Positions 18,336-30,742 of a stretch of 64,000 bases of DNA are shown one piece after another. The stretch comes from Strongylocentrotus purpuratus. Taxonomy: Eukaryota; Echinodermata; Echinoidea; Camarodonta; Strongylocentrotidae. The notes under the pieces are model-generated. The model was not told the origin of the DNA, did no database searches, and saw only the letters and a program-made list of their open reading frames with translations. Location of the stretch: contig NW_022145596.1 of assembly GCF_000002235.5 (NCBI RefSeq), forward strand, positions 5,266,352-5,330,351, written 5' to 3'. Made by a program: the position numbers and the translations under genes. Position 1 is the stretch's first letter. Every line of letters begins with the position of its first letter.

Positions 18336-21300
18336 TGTAGCTTTAATGGCTTTTTCTATGATTAATCTTTAATGACTGTTTCTATTGTCATCCGTTCATT
18401 GCTAGGAGCTAACTGCGCTAGCACATCTCAAAGATAATCCTTAGTTTTCATAACAAAACTGTGTTTTAAGAGAAACTGACAATTTTGAATTGTGGAATCA
18501 TTTGAGAAAAGCATGCTTAATATCACCAAAAAGCACCATCATAATGATGCACATAGAACACTGCTAAAACTCACCTATCCCAAAATATATCCTGATGACT
18601 GTTCACTTTCTTTTTTAACATATCGGTATGGTTGTCCTCTTATGGCATTTGAATGTAAGATTATATTTTATATTTCTTATGTCTTTTGACAAAATTTTAT
18701 TTCTAAATTGAAATGTTTTTATTCAGGACTACACTTTTTTGCATTGTATTCATTTTGAAATGTACTAGAACTGATCATATTTTATTGATGAGATATTTTA
18801 TTGATAATTGTAATAACTGAATATGAATTCCTTATATTTTTGTTTTTAATCATGATCAATGTCATCATTATTGAACCTGTATTTAAGGTAATCATTCTTT
18901 ACAATGAATAATGAACTGCCTTTCAGGACTAATATCCTGATGTAGTAATGAATCCGATACAATCTTCAAATCTAGTAAGAAAGTAAAATAAGTAAGTTTA
19001 AGTGTTTTATGAATCTTGAATTCAAATGAGTTTCTTTGTTTAATTTGAATATGTTATTCCCATTTTCAAGAAGCAGAGGAAGTTGTGAATTAAGATGAGA
19101 AAATTTCCACTGGAACAGCAGTTTTCAGACAATGCCAGTAACTATTTCCTAAGAGGCAGAGTGCCATGAGTTAAGTAGACTCCAAGCTCTTCTGTATTGA
19201 AAACTGATTAACCCAGCTTCAGGGCAAATAAAAGCCGTTCAAAGTTGGTGAAAATGAAGAGGATATTGGGAGGAAATTTATCATGCAATAGATCATTACA
19301 GAGGTCTCCTCATGATGATATAAATGTCAAGTTAGAATACCTGTGTTTGTCAATTGATGGCACACAATGCCCCCCTTTTGTTGAGGTATTGGAAGCAGAG
19401 CAAACAGGAATTCATACATGATAACCTTGTGTGTTCAGGTGAGGCAGAGAAAAGCCTGAGATTAGGCAGTGGTATTCACGCCGCACAGTCATCATTGTCA
19501 TCAGATTGGTTTGGTCTCATGTGAGATTTTTTAGTCATGAAATTTCCAGTTTTAATGATCAAATTTTCTTGTAAATAGACATCCCTCTTTTATCAGTACA
19601 GTGCCTGTCCATGTCATTTATTCAAAATTATGAACTTTTTTTACGTTGAGGAACTAGTGGTGATAAAAAGAGGTGTCAAACAGTATTGATGAGCTATACG
19701 AGCTTATCCCTTTCTTTGTATAAGATGTACATAAGACTGTTGTAGAAAGACGACTCTTGTACATACCCGAGATGCTATCCTGTACAGTGTAATGAGTGGA
19801 ATGGAAGGTGTAAGTGTACATAGTAATGAATAATAAGTCATTGTTTGTATCATTTCAAATTGCAGGGAGTGTAATACCGATCATTTTTGTCGAGGATCAT
19901 TTTATTTTTGTTGTAATTTTGTTGTCGTTGAAGCATTCCACACAGCGAGGCCAGACTGTAATGGGTAAGATTGATTGATGTGAGCTTTCTCTACTTTAAG
20001 TCAAGTTTCAGGGTGGGGGAATTCAGTGTTGTAGCCCCCGGGCACAATACTAAACAAACCAATAATCAACAAAATCTGTGCCATATGAAGTCTGTCAATT
20101 TAATCTCCATTTTATGTCAGTTTAATTGTTGATAATGTCTGCCTTTTAGCAGTTTTGAATCAAGTTATTAATTTTGCAGGGTTTAATCTATAGATTGTAC
20201 ACTGTCAGTAAGTATGTCGGGGGGGGGGGCCTTATCTGGGGCCTGTTAAGGACTATGATCAGCATGCTTCAGATCCTGACGTCGTGAATTTGATCATCAT
20301 TGTTTAATATTGGTCCATCAATCTTGTAGGTGTGACTGGTTTATCCACGTAATCAAGCTGGGAATCATCGTTAAATGCACAAATATTGAACATTACGCAG
20401 GTCCTCGAAAGAAGCAACCACACTCTCAGACAGAATAGCTGAATTTTTATTCGCGATATATTTTAACCCCAAACCTGGATATGCAGATGAAATGGTCAAA
20501 CGATAGGTAACACTGAAAGATCAAAACGTTGTTTTATTCCTTAATCAAAACTGTCACCTGAATGCACAAGTAGCTATTCCTTCAATTCATAAACCTTTTC
20601 TCAAAAAGTGCAAATCAAACGTTCAGTTTTGTTATTAAGAAAGTGCAGATTTGTATAAAGTGTGCCTTTGATTATGGGAGATAGATTGAAATTGATGTTA
20701 ATGTCATGCTAAAGTTTTAAGAGCTGGATGGGTGTTCAACCTTGTTTTTAAAAGGGTATGAAGCAATACCCATATGGCTACAAGTTGGTAATAAGAGAGG
20801 TTTGGTCTCAATTTTATAGTTGAATCATTTTGTTGGAATCAATAGCCCGTGATGGCGGGATTGGAAAACATGAAATGGGATCAACCATTTGCTGAAGTCC
20901 TAATTCACTTTAGTTGTGCGTGAATGGCCAGTAAACGTGTGATTTGGGTAGGCAATGTGGGATTTACCATATGAAAACTTTTGTACGACTTCTAGCATCA
21001 AACAAATTTTGGTAAAGTGTTACAAGGATATATTATGTCAATGTTCAGCTAAACACTCATGTAATGATGGAACAACTTGATCTGATCATGCACTTTTCTG
21101 ACTTTCATTGATAATTATTCTTTAGATTCTTGAATGATTTGAATCATCTGCAAACTGATGTGAGGTTCAATATCCAATTTTATTGTTGCTCCAGTCAAGC
21201 AAGAACCATTGGTGTCTTGCTCGCCTGGGCCTACTCAAAAAGTTGCATATTGCGCCACAAGTCAAAACAATTGCCTTCTAATGATGGACCTGGACAGCTT

Positions 21301-23390
21301 TTTAAAATATTTTTTTCATGTACATTCGAATTCTTATCAGGGAGAGCTAATCGTGTGGCTTTCATTTTTACATTTCGTATCAAAATTCATGTATTTTTTG
21401 AGAAAAAAAAATAGCAAGAGAAATCCATCAGCAGTATCCTTTTTTTTTCTGTCGAAAAATAGCTCAAACAAATGTCTGTGTGAATCTTGATCATAGGTCT
21501 TTTGGTGTATGTCATTCCTTGATTGTTGAAACAGGTTGTGTTAAAATTAGAGAAGGCAGATTTACTTTAAAAGGTACAATTGAATGTTTTAGCAGCTTTG
21601 TCAAGATATCCATCCGATTGACTGGGACATCAAGATAACTACTAAACACACAATGATTGAACTTTGTCCGATGAACTGAAAGTAGCCAGTTTTGCCATAA
21701 TTCCTTCGAGTGTTTTCTTGAAATGCACTAAAACTTAAGACAAAACTACACAAAGAAAAAAATGATCTCTTCTATTATACTCAACAAAATTGATCTGCCT
21801 TAAACCTTGGTTAGAGCTCTTTATGTAGAAAATGTTTGGACTTTTTAATTCAAAATCTAGACATTTCCCATGAAAATCAGGGGCTGTTTAGAGCCGGATC
21901 CAATATAAGGATAATTTGTATCATAAAGTGGCCTTCCATTCTCGCATTTAAAGATTCATAGATAAGGTTTTATGGCATCTTTTCTCTGGGTTTGATCGGA
22001 AAGAATTTACTATTCAAGTACTGCTGAACAATTTCCGATTGGGGTATGTCAAATTAGCAAAGCTCCTCAAAATGTTTGGGGTCCGTGCATGCTCATCAAA
22101 CCACAAGTAGGGATGCAAGAACCCTGTAACCACCCTTTTCTTTGGGTCCTGCAATTACCAATAATCTTGAGTGAATCTGCCTTTGCTCTCTATTTTGCTG
22201 AAATAATGCTATTTTTTATGTTACCATATCGTATTGTCAACTTTGTAATTTTTAATGCATTATATTGATGTTCCCTATATCACTTGCAGATCGATCAAAT
22301 TTACTGTTGTGGCCATTTTGTCTATCTGTGCGTGTGCAAACTTTACATCGTGAAGGAAATTGATTTTGTTTTAGCCCATGGTAAGTGGATGGAGCCGTAT
22401 ATACAGCAGTGCCCTGGCTGTTCAAGATTTCACACTCCACTAATGGAAAGATGGGCGAATCTCGAGACGATCGTCGCCATTGTCTACGCTAAACTTGAAT
22501 GCCGTTTCTGCTACAAATGAATTCAAACCTTCCTATTATTACAGGGATGTGCAAAGGAACTTTAAGACTGGAATAGCCTATTACCCATAGCAGCTGCTTT
22601 GAAGCTCATCGTGATATTGGATAGCGTGTGAACTCTCTACAAGGAAACGCGTTTTCTATTACGTTTCATCAATTAGATGTGAACATTTGCATGGATACGA
22701 TGGATCTGTGTGGCTGCTTCTTTGCGCTGCTTCTCAGCAAAGGACATTATACTTCGAAGCATTTATTCGATAATTGGACTTAAGGACATTTTCCTGTGCT
22801 TTAATACACTCAATGCAATTGTTTAATGACTCTTTTTACCAGATTATGTTTTTTGTCGCTCTATGTGGAAAAGGAAATTTTGGAATGAATATTTAAAAGT
22901 GAAAAGCAAAATGTCAATTTTTATATGCGAAGTACTTTTTTGTACAGTACATGTAAATGTAAAACCTGAATGGCTAGCTTCCACACTGTACAGAGTTCTT
23001 GATATTTTTAAAATAAAGTTGAGAAAGCACACTAAATATTGCTTCACCCCATTGTGTCTTATTTGTGTTGGCTTATCTATGTAGGGCTATTATCTGAAGA
23101 AAAGGATTACATGTATAGGTACTAACATTTTAGATTTGTTCTGTGCCGTATATGTCAAAATAGCGTGGACTTTTCCAAAGAGAAAGAGAGAGAGAGAGAG
23201 AAAAGATTCCTTAGTCCAAAATGCGAGTCTGAGATATTGGTACATTAGTTTTGGATGGTCATAATCACCTGCAGCAATGAAAGGGTTAACTTATTTTAAA
23301 TCGTTTTATTTGGAAGTTGGCAGTAGAGGAAAAAATGGTTGTAATAATTCTTACTGTTTTTAGTATTAGACTATTATGTGAATCTACTGA

Positions 23391-24080
23391 CGTACAGAAA
23401 ACATTAATTATAGAATAATATACTGAAAATCTTTAATCAGGTCTCAGGATAGGGGGAAAATGTGTGGGATACAGTTGGATAAATGTGATAAAAAGGAAGA
23501 GGAAATAATACTAGCTGTTCAATAAAATTGATAATAATTACCACCAAAAAAGACATTGCAATTAAGTGAGATATGAATACTGGTATACTTATTAATTTAA
23601 GAAGCAATTTATTCGGCTTATAACTAACATACAAGATATTGAGAAAAAGCAATATTAACTTGACTTAATTTATTTGATTAAGTGAAGTCTACCTTACAGA
23701 CATCATTTTTTATCACAAATTTATCAAGCATGAATATTATTTGCCATTCGTACAAAAAACATTAATTATAGAATAATATACTCAAATCTGTAATCGGGAT
23801 GGGGGGAATGTGTGGAATACAATTGGATGAATGTGATGGGAATGAAGAGAAGATGTTTTACTGGATGTTCATTACTATTATTATTTATAAAGTGAGATAT
23901 GAATATACAAATGATTTATGTGGCATATTACTAACATAAAAGATATTGAGAAAAGGGAATAATAACTCCCAACTTAATTTATTTGTTGAAGTGAAGTGTA
24001 CTTGACAGATTTTGACTTTTGTTCACATATTTCTCAATCATTGTATTTTTAAGTAAATATAATTTGCCATTCAATTTTGA
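23391..24080 (+). repeat. Diverged tandem duplication, unit about 358 bp
   Basis: Copy 1 (23391-23748) and copy 2 (23749-24080) begin CGTACAGAAAACATTAATTA and CGTACAAAAAACATTAATTA. Both continue TAGAATAATATACT, then GGGGGAA-ATGTGTGG-ATAC, AGTGAGATATGAATA, ACTAACATA-AAGATATTGAG, TTAATTTATTTG and AATATTATTTGCCATTC or AATATAATTTGCCATTC. No open frame is conserved. Confidence 0.8.
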
Positions 24081-24802
24081 ATGTAATTTTTAAATGGGAC
24101 AATTGAGAAATTCAATCTTTGGCTCCAAAGCATTGTCAAATAAAACCATAACTGAATTGAACTGAATTGATATCCTGCATCGTATGAAACAAGAAAAATA
24201 TGACAGACCAATTATACTAGTGTCCCTTTATAATACAATGCTAATACCCCCTCTATTGTTTAGAATTGAACATTGGTGTGTCTGTGAGTTTGATGGCCTA
24301 CTCTGCAAAAGAATCATTTCCCCCAAATTAAATATGAAGAATACAGTTATGGCATTAATTTCTGTAACTGCACATAGAATACAGAGGAAAAAAAGAGAGA
24401 CTACCTCTTCTTGCCGTAACAAAATGATTTTGCACGAAACTTCCAATATTTTCCTAGCAGCAGTTTCAGATTTTTTGCCCAATCATTATTTTCATCAAAC
24501 ATACATGTATATCAAAACATGTTTAATCTATTTTTTTAAAAACTGTGTCTGTGTTCTTCTCTTCAAGTAGAAGGAAAAAATCTTAAAGCAAATTTCCGTC
24601 ATAGTACTTTCAATTCACAGTTATTATCCAGTTTTCCCTTCAATTCTAGTTTTGTCTATAATTGTAATTATATATTTATTGACTTGGTATATGATTTGTA
24701 TAATGAATGTAAAACAAATTAGGTATGCATCCGACTCTTTCCTCCTTTTTCTTGTCCCATCCCCTGATCTATATTCACATATTATATGTGAATATAATAA
24801 TA

Positions 24803-24868
24803 TTTGTTTTTAAATTCACCACATCTTAGCTCAGTCAATCATTAAGATGTGGTGAATTTAAAAACAAA
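24803..24868. repeat. Perfect 26 bp inverted repeat, short loop
   Basis: Arms 24803-24828 and 24843-24868 are exact reverse complements (left arm TTTGTTTTTAAATTCACC then ACATCTTA), with a 14-base loop GCTCAGTCAATCAT. The RNA would form a stable hairpin. No T tract or gene end lies next to it. Confidence 0.8.
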
Positions 24869-24943
24869 ATAAAACTCGTTTGTCACAGCTATAGGAGCAA
24901 AATACAAAAATTGTAATGTCAGAGTGCTGCTTTCTTGTGATAT

Positions 24944-25087
24944 CTCCCTCCCCTCCCTCCCCCTCTCTCTCTGTCTCCGTTCTCTCTGTCTCTGTCTCTA
25001 TCTCTCTCTGTCTCTCTCTTTCCCTCTTTCTCTCTCTCTCTCTCTCTAAACATATATCTCTCTTTCCCTCAGGCCCCCTCTCTCTCA
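24944..25087. repeat. CT-rich simple repeat
   Basis: An impure (CT)n/(TCTG)n stretch of about 140 bases, mostly CTCTCT and TCTGTCTC. A similar CT stretch of PAN3 intron 13 lies at 16507-16620. Confidence 0.8.
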
Positions 25088-25619
25088 GATAATGTAATTT
25101 GCGTTGACAGCTATATTAGCTATCATAATTTAACACAACTTTTTCATGAAAAGATTGGTATAATCTGGTTTTCTATTTATATATTCATATAACTTTGTTG
25201 ACCAATCTCTATTACTCTACAATATGATCAGTATATTGGGTCACTGGGTCTGATAATGATAAAACTCATCTATCAAGAATAAATCACATTCTCATATAAT
25301 CTCTTCATGAAAAAGAGCTAGGTCAGAAAAATGATTCATACAACACCATGGGAAACAATGATATATGGAACATTTTTTCTCATCATTTATATGACTGTCA
25401 CAGTTAGCACCTCCTTCCTATTATATTTTGACAATGGTCGAATTCGATAAATGGAGTTTCGCTTCAGCAAGAAAAACAGATGACGACATTGCTTAGTTGT
25501 AAATATACTATGAAATGACAATAATATGATGGCGCCTTTAAAAAAGACTACAAGCAATGCGGAATGAAAATGAATGCAAAATACGGAAGTAAAGTGAACC
25601 TAATATTGTACACGGCTTA

Positions 25620-25870
25620 GCAAGTTCCAACTTCAACTCGATTAGGAATTGGGAAATGCTGTGGATTTTCTCGCTATTTTTTCGAGACTAGGAATATGAG
25701 AAATGGGTAAGTATTTATTTTCACACTTATTTTTCTTGTTATGGCGCTAAACCCATCATTGCAACGCTAATTGCGAGCTTTGTTCTCGGGCGCGTTTCGG
25801 CTTAACCTGCGGCCTAGGCCTGCCACCGGTCTCACCTGCACCCTTGGCATTGAGTATACGTGCTGCAGCT
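25620..25870 (+). promoter_or_regulatory. Candidate upstream non-coding exon or promoter for ARAP
   Basis: This is the only CpG-richer patch between the two genes (GGGCGCGTTTCGGC, GCGGCCTAGGCCTG). Just to its left is a possible first exon ending at a clear donor ATGG/GTAAGT near 25707. The ARAP coding exon needs an upstream non-coding exon, so this is a reasonable candidate. Nothing else supports it. Confidence 0.25.
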
Positions 25871-27327
25871 GCTGTATTGACGTTGCTTTGATTTGACGTG
25901 TACCTAGTATACCGTAGTAATGTTGTGCGTCGATCTCCGGCAGCAGAAGTTACTTGTCATTGTGTCTTTTGTGATGGATACTATGTTTGCTTTCATTCAT
26001 AGACATTGAATAATCATGGGTTAAAACAAGTATTAGATATGGGAAATTCTTGAACGTGAAAACATAAAAACAACTTCTATTTATCTTAAAACATAGTTTG
26101 GAGAGTAGAGTCTAATGTAAAAATAGTTCCTAAAATAAATTAGGCCTAGATCTAGAGCTGCTCTCTATATTTATCTTTATTATCTAGATCTAGATGTATT
26201 TACATATGTTATCTTTGTTTCATGCTGTACAAACTGTTTCAAAACATGGGGTTACAAAATATGCTCCCCCGGCCCCCAAAATATATGGTTGTTAATCAAC
26301 AGATCAAGATTAGACTGAACACACATGTTTGTAGACAAACTAGATTGCATTGTAATAAAATAAAAAGTTTTTTCTTTTCTCGATCATATTTCTTTTTTGT
26401 AACAATTATTGAATTAAACAAGTTGTTTCTTATCTTTTTCCTTAAAATTGATTAGAGGAATTAAAATAGTATTCCTATTTCCTAATCCTAATTTCCTATG
26501 AATATGTGTGCAATAAGCCAATAACAATGGACATGCATACTGCAAGTGCAAAGTGCTCTGTGTAATTCTGTTGTGGTTTAATTGTTAAACTTCAGTTGTT
26601 TTTATTATGTGGATGTGGTCTACTGAAGAGGAAAACATCTGCCAAAAATTATTCCAAGGTTGGACTAGATCTATTCTGTAAAATAAAAGTGGCAAGCCAG
26701 TTGTGTTCTGGAACGTCTTTGGTACATACTTTTCTAGAATGCCCTCTCAATTCCTTATTTTGGTGGGAGAAGAATCTTTGTGCTGGAGTTGTGTAATAAA
26801 AAAAGATAGTTGTACAAGTTGATCAGGTCTGTTCTTGCTCTTCTTCCCTGAGTGTCTCAATGGGAATTTCCTTGTTACCAAGACGTAAGCATTTCGTCTA
26901 ATAAAAAAAGCTTTTTTATTTATTTCTCAGTAACAATAAGATTTCAATACAGAGATTTTAATAGTACTTCAATGAAACCTGTAGTAACTGTATATGTACA
27001 TGTATATAAAGACCACTCTATTGACACATGAATGGTCTTTAGAGCAATTCCATGCAATATATGCCAATTAAGCATGACATATGACTTTTTATCTATTTAT
27101 GTCATCAAAAAACTAAAGACAAAAATTGTGTTATGATGAATGAAATATTGACTAATCTTTCAGTATCAGTAGCCTACTATTCACTTTCACTGCATGGTCA
27201 TATTAAAAGATTTCTTGCTATTTTGGGGATGAAATGGAAAAAAAGACATGTGTCATATGTACATTGTACAGGCAGGTGGACTTTATATTACAGGTTCCCA
27301 CACACCTTTCAATAGATAATTCTGTTC

Positions 27328-27394
27328 AAGGGAAACAATTAAATGTGGTCCTTCTATAGAGTGCATGGTCCCTTATGCAGGTTTGAATGTACAA
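27328..27394 (+). repeat. Palindromic ACCTG repeat family, partial copy between genes
   Basis: CAAGGGAAACAATTAAATGT, GGTCCTTCTATAGAGTGCAT, GGTCCC and GCAGGTTTGAATGTAC align with the second half of the copy at 17478. A further remnant (GCAGGTGGACTTTATATTAC) precedes it at about 27270. Confidence 0.5.
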
Positions 27395-30205
27395 TATATT
27401 GTTTTTGTACCAGAGCTCTTGATGAGCTTTCAAAAGTTGTTTCACTCTCCGCTCCTTTAAAAAATGTTCATACCTGTAAATTATGGGATCAAAGTGAAAC
27501 TGGTGTATTTGTTAAGTTTTATAAAAAAAGATTTTAAAGGGTCAATCAAGAAAGTATTATGCAATGGAAGTATGGAACACTTATTGTGATTGGTTGCAAA
27601 ACATGCATCTGTAGATTATTATTAAGTCAATTTTATGGATGCTTCTTTCTGAAGTAAATACATTTGTAGGCCAAAATTCATCAAGCCAACTTGAAAATCT
27701 GTTGTGATAGAATTGGAGTAAAGTTGCAAACAGTAATTCTTGCTACCGGTATGTTACCTGTACAGTACAGTGTAGGTAAGCATCTGGGCAGCAATACAAC
27801 TTGAAGGACAAGAGTGAAGAAGAAAAAAAGTATCATATATTTGCAAAGATTTACTGGGTCTAATAGAGTTCCTTGATAGTACCGTTTTAGTACAGTATGT
27901 GTGCAACAGGGAATGAAGACGACAACTAATCAGATATTCTTTCGTACAGAGTGAACGAAGCACATCCAAAAAAGGTTTTAATTCATGGGCAATCGGTGGG
28001 GATTTCCCTGCTGTAATGCCACATTTTACACAATTTCAGAAACCTTATTGATATTCTGCATGAATGAGCTCATGTCAGTATGAGGGTAAACCCCCATTCC
28101 CCAATATGAATTGATCTGTGACTCTGTGCAATATCTTTGTTACGGTACATTGATTTGTAGCATATATTTCAGCTCATTTTCATACATACAGTACAGTATG
28201 TACATGTAAGAGGAAAACAAGTGAAGAAATTTTACACGTAAAATTCATGTATTCATGGTGACTCTGAATTTCCTTGTGACTAGCTCCCAAAGAAAATATT
28301 TTCACATAAGTGGCCACTGGCCAGTGGATATATTATTATGTTTATTTTGTCCATTCCCTGCTTAGAAAGATAAATTTCCTTCTTCAACAATAAATAATAT
28401 TTTCAGTATAAAAACATACTTGTATATACTAAACGAATAGCAAGCTTTTAGCAAGGGAAATAATCACTGACATAGAATTGGCAATTTAGATGTATATTGA
28501 TTGCATTGTCATTTCAAAAATATTTCTTCTTCATCATCAAATCTTCTTCATGATTTGTCTACGACATTTATTTTAAAATCAATTTTGAGGCGATACCAGT
28601 TGAAATACAATGATCTGGCTCTTGGTACAGATTAATAGGTGATTTGAACATGAAAACATTTGTTATTATATTTATTTTCTTAAAGAATATCTATGGTATC
28701 ATATGCAAGAGAGCAAATAATATTACTGCAAATTGTAACTTGTCTTTCTTGTCAAGTCTGCCAACTGTAAGTCAACATATACTGTACTTTTTTTTAAATT
28801 GTCTGTGGGTGTTTCTAAAACAGAAAAAATAAAGGAAATACCCTGGATACATACTGTACTCTACTTGAATATATTATCCTTCGATACTCTGTGTTTTTAG
28901 AAACTAATTTCATGCTTCACTTCCTCATTGCACATTGTTTGTACATTTGAAACGAGGAACTGCGTACTGAGGACAGAGCGAAAGCAGAAGAGCAACTGTC
29001 CGGACATACGCATACTTCCTTGCATATTTTGATGGCTCTTTGTGTAGCCATTAGACTCACGTGTATCAGTTGGTGAAAAGATAACAAATACTTTGGATCC
29101 ATAGCATCGGTTAAGGACTACTCAAACATGTATGGTAGCCTGTAATTGGAAAACATTGCTTTTATTTTCATGATAAGGAATGGCATATAATATGTAGGAT
29201 ATCACAGACTTCTTTCTCTCTCTCTCATATTGTGTGATTATGTGGAATTAAAACTTGGCTGTCTGGTTGTGTGATATTTTAGAAGCACATCTCTTGGCTG
29301 GTGAGCTGATGTATTTGAACACAGACAGGTATAGTTCTTTGAAATGTAGTGTGCTTGTATTAAAGAAGTATGTACCAAATGCATGAACATTCAATACAAA
29401 TCTAGAAAATTTACAGGGACATGTACAGTGCAGGGACGTGATAGAGAAGGACTGGAATCAAGCCGCTCTCCTTTGACCCCATGCTCCAAGCCGCCGAAAA
29501 GTTATGTGCTAATCTGCAACTGTTGACCAGGTGGTGAGATAAAAGAGCGCATGAAATTTCAGGAGTTAGAATTCCTACATCAGAAAATGGTATCACTGCA
29601 ACTGTTCGCTGTCCCTTCCAATGATTTCTCATCCATTGTTGAATGTGTAAAGAGTAGAACAAGCGAACACAAACTTGTGTACTTTCATCCTTTTTTAAAC
29701 TTGAAAAATACAAAAAACACGCGAAAACACGCATTAGCAAACTTAATGTTATTGAAGATTGTAAACCATGGATCAAATAACGGGACATTAAAGCATGCAC
29801 AAATTAGCGCATCATCCTAAAATATTGAGTTTTTGGCAGGATGTAATTTTTCTTTTACCAACTCTGGCACACAAATTAAAGGAAGGACGGAGTTTTAAAT
29901 TTGAAAATTTGTTTGATGAACTATTCCCAATAAAATCCCCATATAAAGTTTTTGATTTACACTGAAATTTTGCCGGTAATTTAATATTTTGTAATAAATG
30001 TAAAACTGGAGCCTGGCTTCCGAAAGTCCCCGCAGTGGAAGCGCGGTTCGGAGCATGGAACTTCAAAGCCAAGTGGAATGTTACACATCCCATTGTTACG
30101 CTTTAGAACTCAAGAATGCGTTTGAATAAATTACAAGAGTTTCGCCTCCTTTTCTTTCACTTCCCTGTACAGTGTATGGTATTGGAAACAGACTGATATG
30201 TTAAA

Positions 30206-30742
30206 GGTACTATGTCCCTTTTGCAGCCAACCTCAAATTCTGTAGAACTTTCCAGGAATTATGAATATGTCATGTATGTCCTACATGTATCTGTGAAATT
30301 TAAATGTTAGCAGTGTCCTAATATTCAAATTATGCAAGGAAACCTGTTTACTTGCTAGACTTCACTGTCAGACACTATTGAGTGACTGACTGGCTTTTTT
30401 TCTTCTTTGATAATAACATACAGGGGAATGAGCTGTAAAGGGTACATGAGCATTTGTCTACATCAATAACCCACTTCTTGTGATGGCCAAAATTAAACCG
30501 ATTGAATCTTTGCGCAGTATAAAACGTATGACCATTCAGTACGATGGTCTGAAAATCAAGGACTAATACTTATTGGCTCTATAGCTCCTAAGTCGATTTG
30601 AGAACTAATAGTCGTTATTTTCCCACTTGAAGACATTTTCAAGCCCCACCTTTTTTAGGGAAGTTCTAAATTAGTAGTATCTTTCAAATGCCATTGGAAT
30701 TAAACCTTTTCATTTTTTGGCCTGCAAATGGGACATAGTACA
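30206..30742. mobile_element. MITE-like element with GTACTATGTCCC terminal repeats
   Basis: The left end GGTACTATGTCCCTTTTGCA continues GCCAA, and the right end is its inverse (TTGGCCTGCAAATGGGACAT then AGTAC). Terminal repeats of about 24 bp bound a 537 bp element with no coding frame. Confidence 0.7.

Noticed and set aside
22284..22520. Cys-rich 78-residue frame with CPGC and CRFC pairs
   Set aside because: It resembles a zinc ribbon only superficially; no flanking splice signals in phase, no recognised family, and it sits in otherwise non-coding DNA. A weak possibility of a real small gene remains.
29411..29800. 129-codon minus-strand frame between the genes
   Set aside because: No similarity recognised, overlaps an equally long plus-strand frame, and lacks supporting signals; probably part of a decayed repeat.
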